A stretch of 64,000 bases of DNA. It comes from Luscinia megarhynchos (Eukaryota > Chordata > Aves > Passeriformes > Turdidae). Below, piece after piece: positions 14,445-25,700 of the stretch. Location of the stretch: the NCBI GenBank assembly GCA_034336665.1, contig CM067569.1, positions 5,697,820-5,761,819 on the forward strand, written 5' to 3'. The position numbers and the translations under genes are program-made. The notes beneath the pieces are model-generated. The model did not search any database. It was not told where the DNA came from and was given only the letters and a program-made list of their open reading frames with translations. The number at the start of each line of letters is the position of its first letter. Position 1 is the stretch's first letter.

Positions 14445-14457
14445 GGTCATGATGACC
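14445..14457. promoter_or_regulatory. perfect core oestrogen-response-element palindrome
   Basis: The bases GGTCA TGA TGACC form the exact inverted repeat with three-base spacer used by steroid receptors of the ER class. The outer A and T of the extended 15-base consensus are G and G here. One 10-base-specified match in 64 kb is not far from chance, so occupancy is unproven. Confidence 0.35.
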
Positions 14458-14459
14458 GT

Positions 14460-17400
14460 GGAGCAGCCACACTGGTTTTCAAGTCAATCTATGTGCTCAG
14501 TCTCTGGCTGAGCTAATTATAATGGTGCCTTTAGCATCACTGTCTTTAAGTGTCTGCCAGCATGTCCCTAACAAACCACCAGGTCCATGTTTTTCTAGCC
14601 CAGACAGAAGAGTCTGATTATCAGGTCAGAGTTAATTCATCTCCAATGCCAGGCTTCCATCCCACATGAATCCAGCCTGCTGAACGTCAATTACCAATGG
14701 AGAAGTTCATGACAAGACATCATTAAACATTTTATTTGTTTGCTTCTTGCTTCTGCCCCTAATCAATACCTGGGGGAGGAAGGCTGCTGGCTCCTCAAAG
14801 GCTAAAAAGATTTTACATTGTCCTCAAGGGCTAAAGGAGGCATCAGGCTCAGCATTTTCCAGTGTGAGGATGGTCTGACCTTCACATGGGCACCAGACAG
14901 GACATGGCTGATGTCCTCCCAGCTGAGCAAAACTAAGAGAGGGGCTTTTGAAGCAAAGGCTTGTGAGCTGTAGCTTTGGAAAGGCACTGGTCAGAGGGCA
15001 GCCCACACAACCTGTAACAGTGCTGGTACAGAGCAGAGCACTGCAATGCCAGGGGCATGGCTGGGTATAAAGTCAATTGCACGGAGTGTGATTCTGATAA
15101 ATGAGGTCTGTGTACTGCTTGTGTGGCACCTGGAGTCACTCTAGAGCTGAACAGATCTACAGGGAAGTCACAATCTCTGCAGCAAAAAACCACTTTCTCT
15201 TCAGGTGTTTTATGAAATCCATTTTTTAGGCTTGCTATTATCATTCCTTGTCAGGTGTCAGGGCAGAGAAAAGAAATTCAGCTATTGCTTTAGATAATAT
15301 TTTGGTGTTCAGAGTCATGAGAGAAAAAGCCCAAGCAGCTAGCCAGGAAATCCCAGCCTCCTTATCTCACCCGAGTGCCCCAGTGACGCAACACAGCAGC
15401 AAACACTGATCTTCGTGTCTGAGCATCTAAGCCCAAGTGGCACATGTGCTATTTTAGCACCTCTTGGGACCATTCTGGGAGATAATGTAATTAATATTAT
15501 CTTGGTGATGGCTATTTACCACATCCCACTGGGAAAAACTGCAATCTGTGCTCGTGGAACTTGAACCCAATTAATACCCACTTCCTACCAGTTTCAGGTG
15601 TCTCCTAATTTAAAGATACGTTTACAGACAAAACAGGTCAGTAACTCTTCCCAGTGAGCCAAACAGCATCTTAATCACTGGTGTTTAATAGGAAACAAAT
15701 GACTGAGCACTGATAAAGTTCACCATTATGCTTTTGAGGAAAAGAAAAGTGACTACAGAACAATCTGATAACAGGAGAATTTGCTTCCTGTGTAACTCAA
15801 TATTTATAAACCCTCTCAGTAAGGGGGCAAGAAGGAAATCATTTCAGCTGGCTGAACTTAACATTCCAAAATACCTTTTAAAATGACAACACAAGCAGGA
15901 CCCCAGCTGAAAAACATGCAGAAACCAGAGGAGGCAGGGAGGCTGGGGCTCCAGTGGCTCCTTGGCACAGGCTCTCCTGTGGACATTCCTGCAGCTCACA
16001 CAGCACAGACCCAGCCTCAGCCTCCCCAAAAGCAACAGGGGACAGGGGCTGCCAGGGTAGCAGGTGGAAGCAGGATTGTCCTGGCTGTGCCTTCCACCCT
16101 CGATGGAATGACTGGGTTTAACAACCTCCCTCTGTCTCCAGCAAACATACAAGTGCCTCCATAGGCACGGAGACACGGGATTTTTTCCAGGTAAAGGCCA
16201 GACTTTGTCTTACTAGGATCTGCAGTTATTTTCTGTGCTTTTCTATAGTTAATCCTCTTAAAGTGCAGGCTGTGATTGCCCTAAAGCCTGACTACTGTCT
16301 CAAGAGCAGAACTAGTTCTCAACCCCAATAGCCTCAAGTCCAGCACCCACAACTGCAGCTGACTTTTATCAGGAACCACAAATTCCAGCAAGCCCTTCAA
16401 CGAGCCCCTTGTGAGAGGGTGAGGCAAAGACTCAAACTGAGGAGTCCTCTCTGCACAAAATTGTAAGTGCAGAGTATTTCTGGAGTAAGTGCTGTTTTCC
16501 AAGGCTTCCTGGTATGGAAGTTTTTCATGGGAGTATAACATGGGAGATGTGGCAGAGTGCTTGCAGTGATAGTAAAAATAAAAATCAATTATTTGTATTT
16601 TATGCCTAAAAAGACAATGTTCTACATTATTCAAAGAGAAATGTTTATCTCCTAGAAGCAGAAAAACAAATATGGCAGGGGCAAAACCAGTAGAAGGTGC
16701 ATCTATTTTGTTTCACATTTTCCACATTACTAGATGATAGAGCCATTTGCACTTTGCTGCCTTGGCTTCAGATATCAAATAAAAGACTTCTGAGTTGCTT
16801 TTAAAGCACATAAACAAAAATAATAAAACCAACATAACCCTTGGCTTTTCAGCAGTGTCCTCTACTTAAAGACATAAAAGCATTTTGCAAACAAAAATAG
16901 TGAAAGCTTTTCCAGCTTAAAGATTAATTTTGCCCTCACATAAATTAGCATGACTTTTACAGTCCTGTTGAGACACTCCACATGTGCAACTGGGAAAAGA
17001 AATTATCACAGGCAGTTTAAATGCCCAGCTTTAATTAGGAAAAAGAAAACCAAAGTAAAACCAGACCCATTCTTCTTGAAAAGTTTTCCAGTTGATATTG
17101 TTAGAGGATATAAGAAAACTAGAGCTGCTAGATGCTAGGGGGAAAAGCATTCTCAAATTTGCTTTAGGCTGTCCAGCTCTGGAGAGAGAACACACACAGG
17201 TGTGGATCCCCTCCACCAACTCCAAATGGCTGATCACTTGTCCAGGGGGTTGCACATCCCCTTCCTAGTGCTGAGGGAACAGCAGCTGGAGAGAGCAGAA
17301 AGATCTGCTGAGAAAAGGCTGACACTCGCCCTTTGCCAGACACCCGAGGACCCAATGGCACTGATGTTTAATTACTTTCACTGCTCACAGGACAACTCAG

Positions 17401-18248
17401 CATTTGCAGTGCCTGGAGGCAAACAAATTCAGGACCTCTTGGTAGGAGGCAGCACATGAACACAGATCCCATCCCCAAGAGTTTCCAGCTCAGTGCAGCA
17501 GCCAAAAGCACTCCCTGTGACATCCTGAACCCGCTGCTGTCGCTGGGGATGCTGCCTCTGCCTTCAGCAAGGGTTAGGATTTCATCCCCTGTGGCTTCAG
17601 AGGGTCACAGTTTTCCCACTCATCAACACAACTGCTTTCTGAGGAAGGCCCATTTTTCAAAATGGGGTGGTATTACTGAAAAAACATTAAAAGTTGCCAG
17701 GAAAAATCAAGGCCTGCAAATGCACTGTTGTCCAGAGCTGACTGCATTTCAAACAGATTCAATAAAAACATGACGATGGAAAGAACATTGAAAAATTAAG
17801 AGCAAGTCAGACCAGGTGCTTCCCCTCACTTCCACCCTGACATTTCTTGTCTTTCTGTCTTTTGCCCATCTCTAACATTTCCAGCATTAACTACTTATTT
17901 TATTTTCCAATTTTGTCCTCTTTTCACCTCTTGTTGACTATTAGCCTCTGACGACACCTTCTATCTCTGACCTGTTCCAAACTGGACTGCTACCCCTCTA
18001 CATCCTTCCTACTCTTGGAAACAATCTTAGGAAGAGGGGCTTGGAGCCTCTTGCTCTTCTTTTCTCTTGTTTCAGGGAAATGTCTCTAGGAATGGACTGC
18101 AACAGGCATGCATCCATCTCTGAAGAATAAAACACAAGGGATTTTCCTTTTGAAATCACTTGCCACAGACCTGTTCATCCTCTTCAGGAGCTGACACATT
18201 AAGACAACTGAATATAAGGAATTTATGGCAATTTGCTCACACATACAC
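14460..18248. other. intron block, nothing recognised
   Basis: Unique intron of mixed composition. Around 15880-16170 GC is slightly higher and open frames occur on both strands (93 and 110 codons), which argues against either being real. Confidence 0.55.
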
Positions 18249-18351
18249 CAAAAAAAAAAACAAAAACAAAAACAAAAAAAAACCCACAAAACACCACCAC
18301 CAAACAAAATAACAACAAAACAACAAAAAAACCCCACCAAAAAAACAACAA
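18249..18351. repeat. A/C-only low-complexity tract
   Basis: About 100 bases made almost entirely of A and C (runs of A broken by C, then CACCACCACC and ACAACAAAAC units). The only other base is a single T at about 18310. The complementary strand is therefore a T/G tract. It shows no fixed period. Confidence 0.95.
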
Positions 18352-20039
18352 GCCAAGCATAGGACTTTGGTCTTGTCCTGAAATCTAAGAGAGATACAAC
18401 AGCAGATGTCTTTCATCTATATGACCTTTTCCACTAACACAAAAGAGAGACAGGATATTAAATCACAGTTTAAGATTTTTATGACTCTTGGCAAGCATTT
18501 ATTTATTATGGGTTTGTTTGTTTTGGGACTTTGTTTTTAGGAAAAGTGTTATTTTTTGTACTTTTCATGGAACTCCAACTGAAACACCATAAAAACGTCT
18601 GAGACAAATTTCTTCTGGGTGATTTGCACATTTTCAAAGTCACAGGCTGACTCCCCTTCCAGCTCACATTGCTCAGACCAGTGCGTTTAAACCAGTACAA
18701 CCATATGAGATGAAGACTGCAATGATTTTTTTCACAAAGTCATGGAAAACCTTGATGGTATGTGCTATCATCATGTGAGGGGGACAGCAAATCCTTTAAC
18801 CAGCAGACCTAGACCAGCAAACATGCTCAAAAACTGTACCATGTCCAGTGAAAATCCCTCAGTGACTACAGTGGGGAACACATGGTAACAGCAAGACACA
18901 GTACAAGGAATGGGAGAGAAAAATTGCATTTTTCTTCTTTAATTTGCTTACACTCCCTTGGCTGGAGAGGAGCTCTCCCTACCATGCTCAGCTTACCTTA
19001 CAGATGACTAAGCAGAGGAGGATAGGGATGGTACCAGGAAAGACAATCCAGGGGAAAGGACATTAACCTCAGACCCAGGGAGGATTAGATTTAAGTCCAT
19101 CTAGCACAGCTTTCTCATGTTACTTTAAGCAAGGATCTAGGCTGTGCAAGCACCCTATGAAAGTAAGGGCTCTGTGATCACAGAGGGACTCAGAGAAGGC
19201 TGAAGCAGACACAGGTTTGCTCACCCAGCCCCTCTACCAGGGCTGTTACCCTTGGAGAGCAGCAGATTTAATGGGCTGTGCTCCTGATTCACAGCTGCTG
19301 GAACTCCCATTATCCCAACGGGCTCTGATCCCTGCCTGCAGGTTCATCCCACCTAAAACTCCACAGCATCTCAACTCTGAGCCCTTCATCTTGCCCTCAA
19401 TCATAACATGAACCCAGAGCATTTCCTAAGCCTCCCTTTGATATTGATGGGTGTAAATACATTAAAGACTGAGAAACCCTAAAGCCTGATAAAAATTTTC
19501 AGTGAAACATTTTTCCCTCAGAAAATACCAGTCAGCCAAAAGTAAATGTTTCACAGATGTGTCACTTCTGATAACATTTTATTTTTAAGTATAGGAAATT
19601 TAAAAGGTCTTCAGTAAGATTAAAACAGTATTTCAATGTCTGATTCCAAACTATTTTTACCCCCTTTAAAATACTACATTATATCATAAGGAATAAAAGA
19701 AAATTGTTGTTACCATTTATTCCCAAATAAAACATATAGGCTGAGTTCAAACATTTTTTTCACAGAGCATTAGAAATGTTTTTATTCCCTTTGTCTTAGA
19801 ATAGAAATGTTTTCTTGAAATTCAGGAAGGAAGACAAACAAACAAGCAAAACCCCAAAACAAGACAACAGCAAAACCTTTGGCCCTCAAAACCTCCCCAG
19901 GGCCCTGAGCTCTTGCAGTCGTGAGGGCAGGTAAGGACAGGCTGGAGCTCTGCGTGTTCTTTCTGAGTGACTAAAACACGACATGGGCCAAATGCAACCA
20001 CATGATACTTCCAAAAGGAGAGCACATATGGCTGAGCGT

Positions 20040-20340
20040 TTCTGAAAAGTCAGAAATCTGCTCGCACCGAGATCAATGGGCGCTTCACTCTTGACTTCTT
20101 GGAAGCGGGGTTAAGTCAACACCGGGTGAGACGGGAAAATCCCAATCAGAGATCAAGCACCGCGGTCCCCCTGGAGATTATTCATAAAGTGTGTGCAGAC
20201 GTCACGAGAAAACAGAAGGTGCTACAGTGCTGTTATTTTTAAGCTGAGGGTGAGAAAATAGGCAGTGAAGCGTAGAGCAGAACTTCGTACGTTGCTTTGT
20301 CACCAGTCTTGTTAAGGAGCTCGGGGAATTTATTTTAGGG
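20040..20340. promoter_or_regulatory. CpG-retaining block, candidate enhancer
   Basis: A local cluster of CpGs (GCTCGCACCGAG, GGCGC, ACCGGGTGAGACGGG, CACCGCGG, AGACGTCACGAG, AGCGTAGAG, TTCGTACG) sits in CpG-poor intron. It includes a CRE-like AGACGTCAC at 20198-20206. No repeat family was recognised. Confidence 0.35.
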
Positions 20341-21479
20341 AGAAAAAAATTCGTAGTTATTTCTGCTTCTTCCATTCAGAACAGACTTAATTTTACATGA
20401 ACTTTTACAGGTTTTTTGAATACTTCTGTATTTTCTGAAGATACTTCTTTTTGAATGCTGTTTTTCTATGACCCACCCCATTTTCTCAACCACTAAAATG
20501 CCCAAGAATACATCTTGAAACTACCTAGAAGACATCAGAAGTTATATTCAGAATTTAAATCGGGTCTTAGCTGGCTGCAAAGCTCTTGCAGAATTGTGTA
20601 TTCCTTCTTTTGCAAAGAGCAATCAGTTTGGAGAAGCTGAGGCAGTTGCTGAAGTGGATCACAGGGAGCATCAGTGCACAACAGAGGGAGACCAGTTCTA
20701 ATCATCAGCATTGCAGGACTGTAATTCCTGAACCCAGGCATCAGCAATTATCAATGTGAGAGCATAATTTATTCCTTGTAGTCAGGCACAAGATGGATAT
20801 CCCATTGGGCACCAGTTAGATTGTTATACTCATTTTAGAAAGCTTAGCAATACCACTTATCATGTATGAAACAGCACTAATGGCAGGCAGACTGAGCCAT
20901 CAGGTGAGTTTAATAAAGGGATTCACTAAGTCAGCTCTGCTCTCATCATGCAGGGGGCAAAAATCCTGGCATGTAAAAGGAAGTACAGCAGCTTCTTGGA
21001 CTTCCATACTGAAATCTTCCTTTGCTTGAAATCTCTCAACTGACATACACATTCATGCAAACTTTCGGAGTATGCTACTTAAATCACCACAAGAAAGGAA
21101 ATATAAGAAATAGGATTTCAACACCAGGACCTTAGATCCATACGTAATCTAACAGGAGTAGTCCTGCCTCCATTATGATTAACAACACTCACCCCCCACC
21201 TGACAATTAATGAGGAAAAACCCCAGAAACTTCTCTGCGTATCTCACAGTCAGGATTACAGCCTGGGATCTCAATAAATGCACGGGCAGTTCCCAGTCTG
21301 TGAGCAGCAGAGGCTGATGCAGCAGCTGGGAGCTTCCCTCGCCCTCCTCTGGGGATGACGTTCCCCAGGAGCCATCCCTTCCTTCCCTGAGCCTGCTCTT
21401 CCCATCCCAGCTCTGACCAGCCTCAGCCACCCGCTTATGAAGCTGGACAAAAGCAGCCACTCAGTGTGGCTTGGCCGAG

Positions 21480-21990
21480 GTGTAAAATGCATCAGACAGG
21501 AATTTGGGTTTGCTCAGCCCGGCAGTCCCAGGCGCAGCTGCGACACCCGCAATTAGGGCTTGCGGAGAACACACATCGTTACAGCTTCACCCCTGGGCAT
21601 TCACCAAAAGAGAGATTTGCTTTTCTAATTGGCTCAATATTTTGAGAAGGTAAATGGTGAATAATAACAGCCTCGGCAGGAACATGAGACGGGATGAAAG
21701 CAACACAAACTCCCCGTTTACGCTCCCGGCTTCGTGGCGTGAGCCACATGTTGATTGACTTCCAGCCCTGGGAGGAAAGTGTCCTGCAGGAATCATCCCT
21801 CCTCCCTCACAGGACCACGGGGAGCGCCCAGGGACACCTCTCCTGCCTTTGGTCACCTCAGCTGGCTTTTGGCCTCGGCCAACTATGCTGGATTTCTGTG
21901 CAGCTACAAACCTCATTTGCAGAGCGATACGTTCCCCGCAGAGTTAGGAACTCGCTTCCCTTATTGCAGAGAAGAAATAAACAGCTCTTT
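21480..21990. promoter_or_regulatory. CpG-retaining block, candidate enhancer
   Basis: CpGs recur (CCCGGCAGTCCCAGGCGCAGCTGCGACACCCGC split over 21517-21551, CTCCCGGCTTCGTGGCGTG near 21723, GCGATACGTTCC near 21922). They flank an AT-rich ATTGGCTCAATATTTTGAG-like core around 21630. The pattern resembles an intronic regulatory element rather than a coding exon. Confidence 0.3.
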
Positions 21991-22751
21991 GAAGGGAATG
22001 GCAGTGCTTTAATTTGCATGGGCTGGATACTATTCCAAAGTTTAAGCTAGGTAAAATGTTAATTTCTGTAAGGCACTTCTCAGCAAAAGCAGCTTTATAA
22101 ATGGAATTTGATAAAAACAATAAATCTAATATTTTCTTCAAAGATTCCTAAACCCACATGCTCAGTCCTCTCAAACACAAGGAAAAAAATCAAAATAGCA
22201 ACATCCATAATGAGCTTAACTACAACTGGTCACACTTAACCTCTGATAATTTAGCCATGAGGAGTACCTTTTGCTCATAAAAGCTGCAGCAAATGCAATG
22301 CAATCTATAAATATCACTGAGGCCACCGGTGGCTGAGCTGTGGAGTTTAACCTCTGGGTTGCTGATTTAAATGTGCTGGGCTTTGAGCACAGCGTGCTGC
22401 AGCCACTGACTGCTGCCTGGCTCAGGGCTGACAGATGTCCCTTGCCAGAGCTGGAGAGGGGGATGAATGAATGAAAATCCTCCACACCATTCATGGCTGC
22501 CAAACAGCTCATTTTTAAATGCAGCCGAGAGCCGCATCCTTCCACCGCCTGCTGATACAGCTCCAAACGCTTCTCCTGCATTCCCTCTACCTTTTTATTT
22601 TTCTATGCATGCCATTGTTTCAAGTCCTTTTTTTGCTTTTGTGAAAAAGCCTAGAGCCTTCTCTCCTCAATGCCAGGGACATAATTCTCCTGTTCGCAGG
22701 GAGGAGCGTGACCTCAGTCTTCTGCTCTCCCCGAAAGAGCGAATCTTCCAT

Positions 22752-22759
22752 TGACGTCA
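22752..22759. promoter_or_regulatory. perfect cAMP response element palindrome
   Basis: TGACGTCA, the full consensus CRE, sits at the end of a short CpG-containing stretch (GTTCGCAGGGAGGAGCGTGACC, CCCGAAAGAGCGAATC). CREB/ATF proteins bind this sequence when it is unmethylated. Confidence 0.35.
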
Positions 22760-25700
22760 AGGGCTCTGCACACAGAGGGAGGGAGATAAGCATATTGGAG
22801 GCAGGATCTGCTTGGTGAATGAGAATTTTGCTGTAGGAATTTACAAGCCTCTCACAGTCTCCTCTCTTGATTAAAGCTGGTGGGATTATTTCACAGATTC
22901 AGCTGCTGAGCCCCGGCTCTTGGAAATCTGTCTCACACAGGGCTGCGTGCTGTTAAACCCACCCTGCCTGTTTGGGCAAGCCAAAAAGCACCATCACCTG
23001 AAAAAAACACGTCAGATTAGAGAGGGTCGTGTCAGAGGGGAGCTGCTGACGCCTCTCTGTATGGCATCTCACACCTGAGAGCTCTGAGGAGCTCTTAGAA
23101 AACCCTGCTTGTGGTGCAGATTTTAAGCACCATGGACCTGTGGGTTAAAGTAGGAGGGATTGTACCCAGCCTTATGCATTCCTTTCCTGAGGGAGATGAT
23201 GGGGCTGTCCATGGGGCTCAGCACAGGCTGCAGATGAGCTCTCTGTGAGCCAGTAACCAGGGCAGCATTGGCAGAGCAGGCACACTGGGAAGGATCCCTG
23301 GGCACAAGGCCACCCCAACGTGGCACTGCTGTTCACATGTCTGCAGCAAACCTGGACTGTGGGGTCAGGGACCTTTGGATCACGCTCTGCTCCATGTGCA
23401 GATGAGCCCAGGGTCAGCAAAGGGCTGACAGCCTCCTCTGCCACCAGCTCCTCCTCTGCAGTGGAGCTTCCCAGCCTCTCTTGGCTCCTGGGTCCTCTGG
23501 GACACCAGGACTGGGAAGCAACCTTGAGCTGCCCTGTTACACACACCACAGCACCCTCAGAAACACCCCCAGAGAGGACAGCACTCTGCACGAACCCCAG
23601 GCTTCTGAGCAAAGCTGCTTATTACAAATACCATTACAACAACACAAACCAACAGCACAATCTGATTATACCATGGTGTACATTTAACCAGGATTATCTG
23701 ATCCTACATTTGTGTGCAAGATTTCCACTACTCTCATGCACAAGGCTGTTTCACATTTATTTTTATGCTGTTTTGCAGTGCATTACTTGGTTATGCTTTA
23801 CCTGCCTTTACCAAGTGCCACCTCTGCAGGTGTTGAAGCTGTAAAATGATAATGGCTGCACTTCAACAGCAAGTTTTGGTCACAAACAAGAGAAAACAGA
23901 GGTTTGAAAAGATGCATGCATAATAACTAAGTGCCAACTTTCTGCAGCAAAATCTGAAGGAGAAGGAATGCTGCCAGTATGTCAGCAATACAGCCAGTGA
24001 TCCTCATGGCTGTATTGTTATACCTGGTGGAACATTGTAGTAGGAAATTCTGTACAGGAGGTCTAGGTAGGACACCTGAAGAAAGTGATGCCCCTCTGTG
24101 CAGAGGGTGTATCACATTACAGAATTTAAGAAACATTAGTGACTGTGCACTTAAAGCCTGAGTGAATCCTCTGTGTGACCTCTCAGGCTTCCTGCTGTTA
24201 CACCCCAGCACAGCTCACCCTGCCCATGCTGTCAAAGGCTGGAAGGACTGGGGTGGGGGGCTCATTGATGGGCTTATGGGTGAACCATGTTCCACAAAGC
24301 AAAAAAAAAAAAAACAAAAAACCAAAAAACAACAAAACCCCCTTGTTTAAACAAAAGGTAAACAATATGAATAAAACGTGAATGAACAGAAAATTATGAA
24401 CTTCCTTACCAGCTCAGCCTACTTCAGGGTCAAAGCTCATTCACAAATATTTTGGCATCACAAAGGAAGAACAAGATACCCACCTATAGCCAAGACCCTC
24501 CTCCTTTCCTGTTTTCCTGCAGCCTCAACAGAGCATGGCAGGTATGTTAGAACAATATAGGAAAGGATCAGCTTCAATATACATAAGACAATGATGATGT
24601 GGTTTGCAGATAACTCACACAGGCAGCTGCAAGTTACTGGTTAAGGTTTCCCAGCCTCAATCACAACATTCAGTCATTGTTTCTGCTTGATACTTCACAC
24701 AGCAACCTTTGAAAATGCCTACTGAAGTGTTTAATACGAAGCTGGGGAAGAGACAAAGGATAGATCATATCCTGAAGTACAAGATCTCATTCTCTTTTTC
24801 TTTTTCTCTTCCTACGCAATACCACAAACTTTATAGTCGTGATAGTACCAGGGTTTTTCAAAGTCTTCCTACAAGAAACGGGATTCTCTGCCAAAAGGCT
24901 GCAGCAGGTTGATTGCCCTTATGCCCATTTTTATTGTTTTCAGCCATTAGGTATTGCTTTATACCTTACCAGCATATTACAATTTGATCAGAAGTCCCAA
25001 AAAAAACCAAGAAAAAAATATGTTAAAGTTTTATTATGATTTTCCACAGTATTTTTTCCATTCTCTAGTTCTCCCTTTTTTTAAAAAAACAGGGCACATG
25101 TGAACTTCCAAAATATTTCGATCAATTAAATTAAGGCATTTCCTCCAGTTCTCCTTCTTTTTCCTCTCCCCTTAGGATTTCAAATAAATTGCTGGTTGTC
25201 TAAATGCCAGGGGAAATAAAGAATTAAAATACAGAGCCATTCAAAACATCCTCAAGACCGTAGCCTGACACTGTGGTTTCTGTCAGCAACCACACTTTCA
25301 TCTTATTGGGATGCCCTTGAAAAAACTCCTGCTGTCGGAAGCAAAACCTGTGCCCAATTCATGGAATACATGAATGCAGTATAAACCCTCACAGGCCAAG
25401 AAATTCCAGAGACACCGCACGGATTAGCTGTGATAACATCTCTTCCCATAATATTGAATGGTGACAGAAATAAAAGACGAATGTTTTCAACATTTAAAAA
25501 CCTGGGGCCAGCCCCTGAAGCAGGGCAGTGTGTGTTCCACGGGAAGAAGCTGCCCAAAAGCTGGCATGTCTCAGAGTGGAAAAGTCTGCTTCACATATGG
25601 AGGTCTCAGGAGAGCACACAGCCTTCACAGCAGCATCACTTTGACACTTGCCCTTCTTGCATCCCAGCCACCAGACCTGTGCTGCAGGCACACCTTGGAA

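Noticed and set aside
23320..23844. 174-codon open frame on the plus strand
   Set aside because: An antisense frame of 146 codons overlaps it and neither has a recognisable product.
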